Shown here: in pieces, positions 50,743 through 60,521 of the stretch
Position numbering within the stretch: the first letter of the stretch is position 1
Layout: each line of letters starts with the position of its first letter
Source of the DNA: Mannheimia pernigra
GTDB lineage: Bacteria; Pseudomonadota; Gammaproteobacteria; Enterobacterales; Pasteurellaceae
Direction: 5' to 3'
Length of the DNA: 64,000 bases
Assembly: GCF_013377995.1 (NCBI RefSeq)
Contig: NZ_CP055305.1
Span: 1,364,001 to 1,428,000 of the forward strand
Made by a program: the position numbers and the translations under genes
The notes under the pieces: generated by a model
What the model saw: the letters and a program-made list of their open reading frames with translations, nothing else
Databases searched by the model: none
What the model was told of the DNA's origin: nothing

Positions 50743-52893
50743 CTAGATATTTTCTTGCTCTGTGGTAACAATATCTTCAGATACAGTTTCTTCCATATTT
50801 TTTTCTGAGTTAGTGTTGTTAAGATCTTTCATCGTTAAGCGAATACGTCCTTGACGATCGATTTCTACCACTTTCACCTGTACTTCTTGACCAACTTGTA
50901 GGTAATCTGCAACACGCTCTACACGTTCGTTAGTAATTTGTGAAATGTGAACCAATCCCTCTTTACCACCAAGAATTGATACGAATGCACCAAAATCAAC
51001 CACACGGGTGACTTTACCATTGTAGATTTGGTTTACTTCAACTTCTGCTACGATCTCTTCGATGCGTTCCATTACTGCTTTCGCCGCGTTACCGTCAGTG
51101 GCTGCAATTTTCACGGTACCATCATCATCAATATCGATTGAAGTGTTGGTTTCTTCGGTTAAGGCACGGATTGTTGCACCGCCTTTACCAATCACATCTT
51201 TGATTTTCTTCGGATCGATCTTCATTGTGTGAATACGTGGTGCATAGTCAGAAATATCTTCTCTAGGTGCAGGGATTGCTTGTTCCATTACTCCTAAAAT
51301 GTGCATTCTTGCACCTTTTGCTTGGTTTAATGCAATACGCATAATTTCTGGCGTAATACCTTCGATTTTGATGTCCATTTGAAGTGCGGTTACACCAGTA
51401 CGTGTACCTGCTACTTTAAAGTCCATATCACCTAAGTGGTCTTCATCACCTAAGATATCTGAAAGTACGACAAATTTATCTTCTTCTTTTACAAGTCCCA
51501 TTGCTATACCTGCAACAGCTGCTTTAATTGGTACGCCCGCATCCATTAATGCTAATGATGCACCACACACAGATGCCATTGAAGAAGAACCATTCGACTC
51601 AGTAATTTCCGAGACCACTCGCACAACATACGGAAACTCTTCTGCTGTTGGCATTACCGCTAATACGCCACGTTTCGCTAAGCGACCATGACCGATTTCT
51701 CGACGTTTTGGCGATCCGATACGACCAGTTTCACCTACAGAGTATGGAGGGAAATTGTAGTGGAAGAGAAAGCGATCTGATTTTTCGCCAGTAAGCTCAT
51801 CGATTGTTTGTGCATCACGTTCAGTCCCTAAAGTTGCTACAGCCAATGCTTGAGTTTCACCACGGGTGAACAATGCTGAGCCGTGAGTTCTTGGTAATAC
51901 ACCTGTACAGATGTCTAACGCTCGTACAGTATCTACAGTTCGACCATCAATACGCGGTTCACCTGCGATAATACGGCTACGTACGATTTGGCTTTCTAAT
52001 TCATTGATAATGTCGTTAATTGCGTTTTCTGAAATTGTTTCATCTGCTGTTGTGATCTGAGCAATAACATCTGCTTTAATTGCATCAATTTGCTCGTAAC
52101 GAGCTTGTTTTTCAGTAATGCGATAAGCATCACCAATGCGGCCTTCTGCTAACGCTTTTACTTTGTTGATTAAATCGGTATTTGGAGCTGGAGCAGTCCA
52201 ATCCCAGCGTGGTTTGCCAGCCTCCGCAACGAACGCTTTAATGTTCTCAATCACCACTTGTTGTTGCTGATGACCGAACACTACCGCAGAAAGCATTTGC
52301 TCTTCGGTTAGAATATCCGCTTCAGATTCCACCATTAATACAGCTTTATCTGTGCCCGCAACTACCAAATCTAAACGGCTAAGTTTTTGTTCGCTGGTGG
52401 TAGGGTTTAATACAAATTGATCGTTAATGAAACCAACACGTGCTGCACCGATAGGACCATTAAATGGCACGCCAGATAAAGATAATGCGGCTGATGCACC
52501 GATCATTGCCACTAAATCAGGGCTGATTTGTGGGTTTACTGAGACCACCGTGGCAATTACTTGAATTTCGTTAAAGAAACCTTCAGGGAATAATGGGCGA
52601 ACAGGGCGATCGATTAGGCGAGCAGTTAATGTTTCACCCTCAGATGGACGCCCTTCACGCTTGAAGAAACCGCCTGGAATTCGGCCCGCTGCATAAGTAC
52701 GTTCTTGATAATCAACGGTTAATGGGAAGAAATCTTGACCTTCTTTCACCTCTTTTTTCGCCACAACAGTGACAAAAACGGTTGTGTCATCCATACTTGC
52801 CATTACGGCTGCGGTTGCTTGGCGTGCGATTGCACCCGTTTCTAAGGTTACGGTATGTTGGCCGTATTTAAATTGTTTAACAATTGGAGTCAT
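50743..52893 (-). CDS. pnp: Polynucleotide phosphorylase
   Basis: 3'-5' exoribonuclease of the degradosome. The 716 residues have two RNase PH domains ([22 protein letters not shown] in the first; [23 protein letters not shown] in the second), a KH domain ([16 protein letters not shown] near 555) and an S1 domain ([26 protein letters not shown] near 625), followed by an acidic tail. rpsO, its usual upstream neighbour, is absent; the gene has its own promoter and a structured leader. Confidence 0.97.
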   Translation of the reverse strand: MTPIVKQFKYGQHTVTLETGAIARQATAAVMASMDDTTVFVTVVAKKEVKEGQDFFPLTVDYQERTYAAGRIPGGFFKREGRPSEGETLTARLIDRPVRPLFPEGFFNEIQVIATVVSVNPQISPDLVAMIGASAALSLSGVPFNGPIGAARVGFINDQFVLNPTTSEQKLSRLDLVVAGTDKAVLMVESEADILTEEQMLSAVVFGHQQQQVVIENIKAFVAEAGKPRWDWTAPAPNTDLINKVKALAEGRIGDAYRITEKQARYEQIDAIKADVIAQITTADETISENAINDIINELESQIVRSRIIAGEPRIDGRTVDTVRALDICTGVLPRTHGSALFTRGETQALAVATLGTERDAQTIDELTGEKSDRFLFHYNFPPYSVGETGRIGSPKRREIGHGRLAKRGVLAVMPTAEEFPYVVRVVSEITESNGSSSMASVCGASLALMDAGVPIKAAVAGIAMGLVKEEDKFVVLSDILGDEDHLGDMDFKVAGTRTGVTALQMDIKIEGITPEIMRIALNQAKGARMHILGVMEQAIPAPREDISDYAPRIHTMKIDPKKIKDVIGKGGATIRALTEETNTSIDIDDDGTVKIAATDGNAAKAVMERIEEIVAEVEVNQIYNGKVTRVVDFGAFVSILGGKEGLVHISQITNERVERVADYLQVGQEVQVKVVEIDRQGRIRLTMKDLNNTNSEKNMEETVSEDIVTTEQENI

Positions 52894-52948
52894 TCTGTTT
52901 TCCTTTTAAAGAATTACTATTATATTTTTTGTTTTATTTCTTTAAATT

Positions 52949-52996
52949 GCGACTAACAAAAAAACTCTTAGACGAAAAGAATTTTTGGTAGCCGCC
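52949..52996 (-). promoter_or_regulatory. pnp leader hairpin
   Basis: In the predicted pnp leader the arms GCGGCTACCAAAAA and TTTTTGTTAGTCGC pair over 14 positions (one G-T, one mismatch). A further five pairs follow beyond a small internal loop. In E. coli a comparable leader hairpin is cut by RNase III and mediates PNPase autoregulation. The function here is inferred by analogy. Confidence 0.6.
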
Positions 52997-53023
52997 TCTC
53001 AATATGAAAAATAAAACTTGCCT

Positions 53024-53029
53024 ATTGTA
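53024..53029 (-). promoter_or_regulatory. pnp -10 element
   Basis: TACAAT on the minus strand at 53024-53029, preceded by TG as TG-TACAAT. It places the transcript start about 125 bases before the pnp ATG, so the leader hairpin is transcribed. No strong -35 was found. Confidence 0.5.
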
Positions 53030-53068
53030 CAGAAGTTTTCATAAAAAATCGCCTGTTTTTTGCTTATG

Positions 53069-53124
53069 CAAGCGGTTATTTCTTGATTGTTTTTTGCAAA
53101 ATAATCATCAAAGATGACCGCTTG
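53069..53124. repeat. Inverted USS pair between pnp and parC
   Basis: CAAGCGGT (53069-53076) and ACCGCTTG (53117-53124) are USS cores in opposite orientation, 40 bases apart. They fall in the 302-base gap between divergent pnp and parC. Outside the pnp leader and these USS, I see no other structure in the gap. Confidence 0.75.
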
Positions 53125-53195
53125 TGTTTCAAGCTAGACTAAAATGGTTAAATCGTAGAAAATAGCCTCCATTTATCCAGAGAATAAAATTAGAA

Positions 53196-55442
53196 ATGAC
53201 CGCAGAAATCAATTACGAAGGCATTGAGCAAATGCCTATCAAGCGTTTTACTGAAGACGCTTACCTAAATTATTCAATGTATGTGATTATGGATAGAGCA
53301 TTGCCTTTTATTGGTGATGGTCTAAAACCCGTACAACGACGTATTATTTATGCAATGTCCGAGCTGGGCTTAAATGCTTCGGCAAAATATAAAAAGTCGG
53401 CTCGTACGGTGGGTGATGTATTGGGGAAATTCCATCCACATGGCGACAGTGCTTGTTATGAGGCGATGGTGCTAATGGCTCAGCCTTTCTCTTATCGCTA
53501 CCCACTTGTTGATGGGCAAGGAAACTGGGGAGCTCCAGACGATCCAAAATCATTCGCAGCAATGCGTTATACTGAATCCAAACTCTCTAAGTTTGCTGAA
53601 ATTTTATTAGGCGAATTAGGGCAGGGAATGGAGGATTATCAGCCTAATTTTGATGGCTCGTTAGAAGAGCCAAAATATTTGCCTGCACGTTTACCGCACA
53701 TTTTGCTTAATGGCACAATGGGCATTGCGGTAGGTATGGCAACCGATATTCCTCCGCACAATATTAACGAATTGGCTGATGCCAGCGTGATGTTATTAGA
53801 TAATCCAAAAGCCACTCTAGATGATCTTTTAACCGTAGTGCAAGGCCCTGATTACCCAACCGAGGCAGAAATTATCACGCCAAAAGCGGAAATCGCCAAA
53901 ATGTACGAGCTCGGGCGTGGTTCGATCAAAATGCGAGCGATATGGAGAAAGGAAGAGGGTGAAATTGTGATTTCAGCTTTGCCACATCAGGCTTCCCCAT
54001 CAAAAATCATTGAACAAATTGCCAGCCAAATGCGTAATAAAAAATTGCCGATGGTAGATGATATTCGTGATGAATCTGACCACGAAAACCCGATTCGGAT
54101 TGTGATTGTGCCACGCTCAAATCGTATTGATTTTGAGGCGTTGATGGATCACTTATTTGCTACTACCGATCTGGAAAAAAGCTATCGTGTGAATATGAAT
54201 ATGATCGGTTTAGATGGCAAACCTGCGGTAAAAAATCTGCTGACGGTTTTAACTGAATGGCTGACCTTTCGCCGTAGCACCGTTACTCGCCGACTCAATT
54301 ACAAATTAGACAAGATTTTAAACCGCTTGCATATTTTAGACGGTTTGATGGTTGCCTTTTTAAATATTGATGAAGTGATTGAGATTATTCGTAATGAAGA
54401 GGCGCCGAAAGCGGAATTAATGGCTCGCTTTAACTTAAGCGATATTCAAGCCGAAGCGATTTTGAATTTACGCTTACGTCATTTGGCGAAGTTGGAAGAG
54501 CATCAACTACAAGCAGAAAAATTGGCACTTGAAAAAGAGCGTGATGAATTACAGTTAATTTTAGGCTCAGAACGCCGTTTAAATAGCTTAGTCAAAAAAG
54601 AGATTCAAGCAGACGCTAAAACATTTGCCAGCCCACGTCGTTCACCATTGGTTGAACGTGCAGAATCAAGAGCGATTGCAGAAAGTGATTTAACCCCAGC
54701 TGAAGATATTACGGTGATTCTGTCTGAAAAAGGCTGGGTACGTTGTGCGAAAGGGCACGATATTGATGTACAAGCATTAAGCTACCGTGCTGGTGATAGC
54801 TATCTTGCCCACGCACGAGGCAGAAGCAATCAACCAGTGGTGTTCCTTGATAGCACAGGACGAGCTTATGCGTTAGATCCAACTTCACTGCCGTCTGCTC
54901 GCTCGCAAGGCGAACCTCTAACGGGTAAAATTACCTTACCTGAAGGAGCAAGCGTTCAACAAGTATTAATGGCAAATTCAGACAACAAAGTGCTAATGGC
55001 ATCGAATTCAGGCTACGGTTTTATCTGCTCATTTGAAGATTTAGTTTCTCGTAACAAGGCTGGGAAAGCGGTCATTTCTTTAACAGAAAATGCAAAAGTG
55101 TTACCGCCGCAGTTGTTGGAAAATGATGACAATTTATCGCTCGTGGCAATGAGCAATGTGGGCAGAATGTTGGTGTTCCCTGTAAGCGAGTTGCCTGAAT
55201 TATCGAAAGGAAAGGGGAATAAAATCATTAATATTTCTGCAGCTGCTGCAAAATCAGGTGATGAATACTTAGCTCGATTATTGGTAATCAAACCGACAAA
55301 TTCCCTGGTCTTTGTTTCAGGCAAACGCAAAATCACGTTGAAGCCGAGCGACATCGACAACTACCGCGGCGAACGAGCAAGAAAAGGCTCGCAGCTAGTG
55401 AGAGGACTGAGCACCAACTCAACGGTGGAGGTTGTGGAGTAG
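53196..55442 (+). CDS. parC: DNA topoisomerase IV subunit A
   Basis: Decatenates daughter chromosomes with ParE. The 748 residues match ParC, not GyrA, in length and C-terminal domain. The winged-helix region [14 protein letters not shown] has S85 and E89, the unmutated residues at positions linked to quinolone resistance. The catalytic Tyr is Y125 in [11 protein letters not shown]. Degenerate beta-propeller blades make up the C-terminal part. parE is not adjacent. Confidence 0.96.
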   Translation: MTAEINYEGIEQMPIKRFTEDAYLNYSMYVIMDRALPFIGDGLKPVQRRIIYAMSELGLNASAKYKKSARTVGDVLGKFHPHGDSACYEAMVLMAQPFSYRYPLVDGQGNWGAPDDPKSFAAMRYTESKLSKFAEILLGELGQGMEDYQPNFDGSLEEPKYLPARLPHILLNGTMGIAVGMATDIPPHNINELADASVMLLDNPKATLDDLLTVVQGPDYPTEAEIITPKAEIAKMYELGRGSIKMRAIWRKEEGEIVISALPHQASPSKIIEQIASQMRNKKLPMVDDIRDESDHENPIRIVIVPRSNRIDFEALMDHLFATTDLEKSYRVNMNMIGLDGKPAVKNLLTVLTEWLTFRRSTVTRRLNYKLDKILNRLHILDGLMVAFLNIDEVIEIIRNEEAPKAELMARFNLSDIQAEAILNLRLRHLAKLEEHQLQAEKLALEKERDELQLILGSERRLNSLVKKEIQADAKTFASPRRSPLVERAESRAIAESDLTPAEDITVILSEKGWVRCAKGHDIDVQALSYRAGDSYLAHARGRSNQPVVFLDSTGRAYALDPTSLPSARSQGEPLTGKITLPEGASVQQVLMANSDNKVLMASNSGYGFICSFEDLVSRNKAGKAVISLTENAKVLPPQLLENDDNLSLVAMSNVGRMLVFPVSELPELSKGKGNKIINISAAAAKSGDEYLARLLVIKPTNSLVFVSGKRKITLKPSDIDNYRGERARKGSQLVRGLSTNSTVEVVE

Positions 55443-55488
55443 CTTCTACAAAGCTAAAAAATCCTCTAATCGTTTATATTTAAAAATA

Positions 55489-55532
55489 CAAGCGGTCGGT
55501 TTTGCAAAAAATTCTGCAAAACCGACCGCTTG
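55489..55532. terminator. Perfect USS hairpin between parC and ttrA
   Basis: Two USS in opposite orientation form an 18-base-pair perfect stem (55489-55506 with 55515-55532; CAAGCGGTCGGTTTTGCA and its complement) around an eight-base loop. It lies between two convergent genes, 47 bases after parC and 11 before the ttrA stop, and probably terminates both. Confidence 0.88.
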
Positions 55533-55542
55533 AACGTTTTAA

Positions 55543-58500
55543 TTAGGCAATCTTCTCCAGCTTCGCAGGTATTCCATTTCGTACCGCCGAGCCACAGACC
55601 CAGTCTACCCAGGGGGATTTAACGGCTTTGGTGTGGTCGATAATGCCGAGATCGTTCAAATTAATGCCTTTGGCGATCATTGGGTTAGCTTTGACTTCCA
55701 CACCGTCGATGGTGTAGGCACTTGCCCCGAGCTGTTTGTGACCATAGCCGTGTTCAATCGCAATCGTACCACGGGCGAGTCCATCGAGTACCACGATTTG
55801 CACGTTAAGGCTGGCAGTTGGGGTACTGAGTTTGATAAGATCGCCTTGAGTAATGCCATTTTCCTCTGCATCTTGACGGTTCATTGCCACAATACCTTCT
55901 GGTTTTATTGAGAGTAGTCGTAGCAGCGGGGCAGTAATACTGCTCATAATGTTCGATTTGAACGAAATAAGCTTGAAGCCCCATTCCGATTGCGGGTAGT
56001 GTTGTTCCAGCGTGGAGCCGTCGGCAAAGCGTGGCGGCATATAGCGCGGGCAGCCCCAGTAGTGCTCGCCGTTACTATGATGCTTAGCTTTATAAACCGT
56101 TTCGTTCCAAATTTGCAGGCAATTTTTCCACTGGAACGCCATATTATCTTCTTTCCAGGCTGATTCGTGTGGGGCGAAACGTCCGCCCTTGCAGTAAATC
56201 GCCGCCACTTTCAACACTTCCTCTGCTTTGAGTGTCTGCTCAATTTTCGGCAAAATACGTTGCACTCCAGTCAGTAATAAATCTTCTTGGCTGGCATCAG
56301 GGGCGGGCTTCTCGCCGACAAACGCCACGTTCGCCGCTGCTCGTAAGAAGTAATCTTCGGAGCGGTTGAGCGGATATTTGTTGCCTTCTAAATCGGTAAT
56401 TGCATTCTCACCAAAGCCTGGCAAGCCCATTTTCTTGGCAACCGCAATCACAAAGGCTTCCATACAGACTGTGTCGCCCTCGGCGGTTTTGGCGTTCGGG
56501 GACGGTACAATTGGGTGGCGGGCGGTGCTAGCTCGGGTCGGCACGCCGCCCCACGGCGTTGAAAAGCCCCAACTCTCGAAGTTGTGCGTGTCCGGCACGA
56601 TGTAGTCTGCAAGGGCAGTCGTTTCATTCATAAAGGCATCAACCGCCACAAAGAGCGGTAAGATTTTCGGGTCTTTCAGCTTCTCCAACGCAATCGGGTT
56701 CATCGCCGCCAAGCCATAGACGGGGTTGGTCATATGGCTGATCCACGCTTTGGCAAAGTAGGGATAGCCCTGCACCATCGAGGTAATCATCTCGGTAGTC
56801 TGCCCGCCGGTGAAAGGGTACCACGCCCCCTGTGCTGGATACGGATTTTCGCCTTTCGCTACTTTTTGCTTGTATTCGCTTGAATTTTCGTAGGCTTTTT
56901 TACTGCGGGCAAGGTTCGTGCCTTTCGGCTTCACTTGGTTCGGGAAGTTCGCCAAATCGTAGCGAGGACCATCGCCAAAATCTTTGAATTTGCCCGCCCC
57001 GACCGACATTCCGCCTTTTTTGTTCATATTACCGACCATCGCATTCAGCAACAAAATCGCCCAACTGGTGTAGAAACCGGTGCTGTGCATTGTGCCGCCG
57101 TGGGTAATGGCATTGGCTTTGTGACCGTGTGAAGTGAATTTTTTCGCCAAGTTTTCAATCACTTGCACCGGCACACCGCAAATCTCGCTGTATTCTGCCA
57201 GCGTTTTTTGTTGGGCGGACTCTTTCAGCAACTGCATTGAGGATTTCACCCGCACTTCCGTGCCGTCCAACAATTTTGCAATTTCATCGACAAAAATGAC
57301 CGCTTGTAAGCAATCTTTCGCCGCCACCAGCTCGCCGGTTGCCTGATCTTTCACCACAATCGCATTCTCTTCCACTTTATCTTCGGGATCGCGTTGCACC
57401 GCTTGCAGATCGGTAATGCGTAACGCCTGCCCGAATTTCGGGTGTTTTTCGTCCGCCACAATCAAATGCGAAGCATTGCAATAGCTGGCGTGGTTGGCTT
57501 GGGTCATCGCTGACAGGCTTGGGCGAGAGAGATAGTCGGCGTTGAAACGGTCGTTTTCGATAATCCAACGCAACATCGCCATGACCAAGGCCAAATCGCC
57601 CTCGGGCTTAATTGGCACCCAGTTGTTGTTTTGGGTGGCAAGGGTAGAAGTCATCTCCAAACGAGGGGCGACCACCACATAGCTGAAATTGTCGTCCGGA
57701 CGACGTTTGGCAAGCTGGCGGGCTTGGCGTTTGAACGGATTGCCCGACTGTGCCGGCGACGTGCCGATAAACAGGATAAATTCGGCGTGATCCCAGTCCG
57801 GCTTGGCGTGCTGATTGTTGTCGAAATCCTTCATAAACGCCCCCGAACCGTTGCGGTAAGACGCTCCGCAATACGCCCCGTGCTGGGAGAAATTGATCGT
57901 GCCGAAACTGCGTTGGGCAAAGCGTTGCAACAACGGTTGACGACCTTCCGGGCCGGCAAAGGTGACTAGCAGTTGGTTGGCTTTCACGCCTAAATCGGGC
58001 TGTTTCGGGTTAATTGGATCTTGCAGGTTGCGAATGGCTTTCAAGCCTTCCACCTCGCCCTTGCCGAACAGATTACCGCCATTCACTACCTCTTCCACCA
58101 ACTGCTCAAAGCTAATCGTCTGCCACTTGCCTTCACCACGCTTGCCGACACGTTTTAACGGTTGAGTAATGCGGTATGGACTATTGATGCTGTCCAAAAA
58201 CGCCGCCCCACGCGCGCAAGCGGTTGAGCGGTTTTCAATCCCGCTTTCGCCCGCCAGCAACACTTCCGCCTTGGCAATCGGCATACCGAACGGCAGGGTT
58301 TTATCGCTCGATAACGGGTGGTACGGGTTGCCCGAAATACGGATAACTTGATTGGTTTTCAAATCGACCCGAGCCCGTACGCCACACTGCGTCCAACAGC
58401 CCATACACTGCGTATTGCAGACGATTTGATCAGGATTGCTCAACAGCTTGCCGTCAATCACCTGATATTCCGGTGGCAATGAATTGCCGTGAATGGGATC

Positions 58501-58638
58501 ACGGGTTTTCTCACCCGACGTGCCGTGCATCACCCCTTTGGCAATCTCCGACACCTTCGGCGCATACCCTGCCCCAAACGCCGCCGCCCCACCGAGCGCG
58601 AGGCTGCCTTTTAATAAATTCCGCCGTTTGTTATTCAT
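55543..58638 (-). CDS. ttrA: Tetrathionate reductase-like catalytic subunit
   Basis: Molybdopterin oxidoreductase of the DMSO reductase family, most like TtrA, which reduces tetrathionate in anaerobic respiration at the periplasmic face. I start at 58638, behind GGGGAA, giving 1031 residues. A twin-arginine-type signal (NNKRRNLLKGSLALGG) opens the protein. A cysteine cluster for [4Fe-4S] is at C74, C78, C81 and C85, with a further Cys in RSTACARGAA. Other landmarks are HGAYCGASYRNGSG, THGGTMHSTGFY and EHGYGHKQLGA. G+C is much higher than in the neighbours (36/60 at 57661-57720). No ttrB or ttrC gene is adjacent on either side. A related reductase for another sulfur or arsenic oxyanion cannot be excluded. 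Confidence 0.78.
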   Translation of the reverse strand: MNNKRRNLLKGSLALGGAAAFGAGYAPKVSEIAKGVMHGTSGEKTRDPIHGNSLPPEYQVIDGKLLSNPDQIVCNTQCMGCWTQCGVRARVDLKTNQVIRISGNPYHPLSSDKTLPFGMPIAKAEVLLAGESGIENRSTACARGAAFLDSINSPYRITQPLKRVGKRGEGKWQTISFEQLVEEVVNGGNLFGKGEVEGLKAIRNLQDPINPKQPDLGVKANQLLVTFAGPEGRQPLLQRFAQRSFGTINFSQHGAYCGASYRNGSGAFMKDFDNNQHAKPDWDHAEFILFIGTSPAQSGNPFKRQARQLAKRRPDDNFSYVVVAPRLEMTSTLATQNNNWVPIKPEGDLALVMAMLRWIIENDRFNADYLSRPSLSAMTQANHASYCNASHLIVADEKHPKFGQALRITDLQAVQRDPEDKVEENAIVVKDQATGELVAAKDCLQAVIFVDEIAKLLDGTEVRVKSSMQLLKESAQQKTLAEYSEICGVPVQVIENLAKKFTSHGHKANAITHGGTMHSTGFYTSWAILLLNAMVGNMNKKGGMSVGAGKFKDFGDGPRYDLANFPNQVKPKGTNLARSKKAYENSSEYKQKVAKGENPYPAQGAWYPFTGGQTTEMITSMVQGYPYFAKAWISHMTNPVYGLAAMNPIALEKLKDPKILPLFVAVDAFMNETTALADYIVPDTHNFESWGFSTPWGGVPTRASTARHPIVPSPNAKTAEGDTVCMEAFVIAVAKKMGLPGFGENAITDLEGNKYPLNRSEDYFLRAAANVAFVGEKPAPDASQEDLLLTGVQRILPKIEQTLKAEEVLKVAAIYCKGGRFAPHESAWKEDNMAFQWKNCLQIWNETVYKAKHHSNGEHYWGCPRYMPPRFADGSTLEQHYPQSEWGFKLISFKSNIMSSITAPLLRLLSIKPEGIVAMNRQDAEENGITQGDLIKLSTPTASLNVQIVVLDGLARGTIAIEHGYGHKQLGASAYTIDGVEVKANPMIAKGINLNDLGIIDHTKAVKSPWVDWVCGSAVRNGIPAKLEKIA

Positions 58639-58734
58639 TTTATTCCCCACAAGCAAAGCTAAAATTCAATACAGTCATTGTAAAAACGAGCGGATTAGGT
58701 GGATATTGTGGTTTTCCACATATCAAGGGGAAGT

Positions 58735-58748
58735 TTGATTTGGGTCAA
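58735..58748 (-). promoter_or_regulatory. FNR box before ttrA
   Basis: On the minus strand TTGAC-CCAA-ATCAA, one mismatch from the FNR consensus TTGAT-N4-ATCAA. It lies about 97-110 bases before the ttrA start. A CACAAT -10-like element follows at 58705-58710, about the spacing expected for FNR activation. It predicts anaerobic induction of ttrA from its own promoter. Confidence 0.75.
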
Positions 58749-58758
58749 GGGGGAGGGA

Positions 58759-58814
58759 ACAAGCGGTCAAAGTGCGGTGGGGATTTGCGAAGTTTTGAAG
58801 GGATTTGACCGCTT
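58759..58814. repeat. Inverted USS pair with a Haemophilus-type core inside
   Basis: AAGCGGTCAAA (58761-58771) and TTTGACCGCTT (58804-58814) are an 11-base perfect inverted repeat, part of USS in opposite orientation. A second core of the other dialect, AAGTGCGGT, overlaps the first at 58770-58778. The pair lies between ttrA and the end of the mazEF-type operon and may act as its terminator. Confidence 0.7.
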
Positions 58815-58829
58815 ATATGTATAAAATAC

Positions 58830-60521
58830 TTAGTTGCTATCTCCTGTTAAGAAGAAGTTTATGGGTACTGGTAACCTATAATGCCTGCAAGCCAGTAATG
58901 CAATAGGATAAAACCCGTGTTTAATTGCAGATATATTCTCAAAATTTTCCTTTTGGTTATTAACTTCAAAATTTAGTTGTTCTAGAAATTTCTCAGGTGA
59001 TGAGACATCAACATTGGGCAATGTGGCTCCATGTATTTCTTCGTTATTATATAGATAATCTTCAGAAATATGATTAAAAAAGAATACTTGAAAGTTACAA
59101 TGAGGCAATAGCTTTTCCTTAATAGAAGAAATTCTATTTGTACCTAACTCACCCTTTAATTGAGATAAAAATAAAAACAAATATGGATAGAATGCAGATG
59201 CACTTGTTAGTTTTTCAAATTTATTTCTATCTCCAGAAAACTCTATAAAATCTATTAAATCTCTATAATTATTTATGGTTGTTATGTGTCGCCTTCTTTG
59301 ATTAAGGCAAAATGCACAATTATCTATAATTTGATTAAGCCACCCTATCATATTATTGGTATTAATATCCTTAGATGACCTTAGGAAAATCATCGCAATA
59401 GAAATATCTATGATTTGGTTATCCATATAAGGGGAATATAAGGAACTGTTATTCACAATAACACCCCAAACCAAGTTTGTTAGATCATAATGCCTATTAG
59501 CCAAAAAGTCTTTATGCTCTTCATTAACTCTTTGATATAACCAAGAGTTCCAAATCCCAAGTAAAGAAACTCGGCTTAAAATATCAAATAATTTAAGATT
59601 TATATCAACGGAAGATAGTCCTATAGAAGATGATAATAAGTACTTTTCTTGTGATAATGGAATGATGGCTCGCTGTATATATTCTTCTGAAATTCTCATA
59701 TGTAACATAATCAAAGAAATTAGTTGTTGATAAACAGGGCAATTTCCTCTTATTTTCTTATCACCTATATACTTCTTATATGAATTCCAAGCATGTAATA
59801 TAACGAACTCTGAAGAAATATAAGCACTTTCAGTGTTATTTTCATTTCTTGCCCATATCCACAAAATAGAAGTATATATGTATATCTGTCTAAAGACGGT
59901 TAAGTAATCATCTTTGCTTTTCATTTTTCTGGAAAACAAATGCTTAACTAATTTTTTAAAGTGTAAAATAGATATCTCCGGCTCATCAACCATTGCTAAA
60001 GATTTTCTTAATAAACTCTTTATATCATCAGGTGCAATATCCTCTCTTAGGAAATAATCTTGTATGAATCCTGCTAATTTATCTCCGTCCCAAATAGAAA
60101 ATGATATTTCATTTAATTTTAGATATCTATCCATAAAACCAGTTATCTCATCTTGAATAAGATTGTTACCACCAAAACAAGGGCAAACTACAATTTCTTT
60201 TCCCCTGTACTGTACAGGTATTCTTCTCTGAATAAAGACATCAAAGATTTCATTCATTGACTGGCGTAATGATTGATCTGAATTCCCATCCCAAACATTT
60301 CTAGTTAAATCCCCACTTTTTATCGAAAACAAATAGATCTTTTCTACTTCATCATTTTCTAGTTTCCCAAAGCAAGCAACATCTACCCCATATTCTCTTC
60401 TTCCTCTTATTGGAGACACAAATACATTTGCTCCCATTTGGCTTAATAAATCAGGAAGTATTCTGTCTAATTCATCTCTTTCTTTAAGAGAGCGTAGGTA
60501 TTCTTTGAGTATTAATTTCAT
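58830..60521 (-). CDS. Unrecognised 563-residue protein with nuclease-like N terminus
   Basis: I cannot name the family. The first 95 residues resemble a PD-(D/E)xK restriction-endonuclease fold: ELDRILPDLLSQMGA, then RREYGVDVACFG with D47, then KIYLFSIKSGD with K68. The second acidic residue of the motif is replaced by Ser (S66-I-K68), which could mean a variant or inactive site. The remaining 450 residues are Leu/Ile/Tyr-rich and helical, with WIWARN and W-rich segments and no transmembrane pattern. It overlaps the upstream gene by 4 bases and is the last gene of mazE-mazF-312aa-563aa. Composition is very AT-rich and no USS lies inside. A defence effector is plausible but unproven. Confidence 0.65.
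   Translation of the reverse strand: MKLILKEYLRSLKERDELDRILPDLLSQMGANVFVSPIRGRREYGVDVACFGKLENDEVEKIYLFSIKSGDLTRNVWDGNSDQSLRQSMNEIFDVFIQRRIPVQYRGKEIVVCPCFGGNNLIQDEITGFMDRYLKLNEISFSIWDGDKLAGFIQDYFLREDIAPDDIKSLLRKSLAMVDEPEISILHFKKLVKHLFSRKMKSKDDYLTVFRQIYIYTSILWIWARNENNTESAYISSEFVILHAWNSYKKYIGDKKIRGNCPVYQQLISLIMLHMRISEEYIQRAIIPLSQEKYLLSSSIGLSSVDINLKLFDILSRVSLLGIWNSWLYQRVNEEHKDFLANRHYDLTNLVWGVIVNNSSLYSPYMDNQIIDISIAMIFLRSSKDINTNNMIGWLNQIIDNCAFCLNQRRRHITTINNYRDLIDFIEFSGDRNKFEKLTSASAFYPYLFLFLSQLKGELGTNRISSIKEKLLPHCNFQVFFFNHISEDYLYNNEEIHGATLPNVDVSSPEKFLEQLNFEVNNQKENFENISAIKHGFYPIALLACRHYRLPVPINFFLTGDSN

Noticed and set aside
57377..58351. Many open frames of 60-110 codons on both strands within ttrA
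   Set aside because: They are alternative frames of a GC-rich coding gene, which has few stop codons. None has a ribosome site or recognisable protein.
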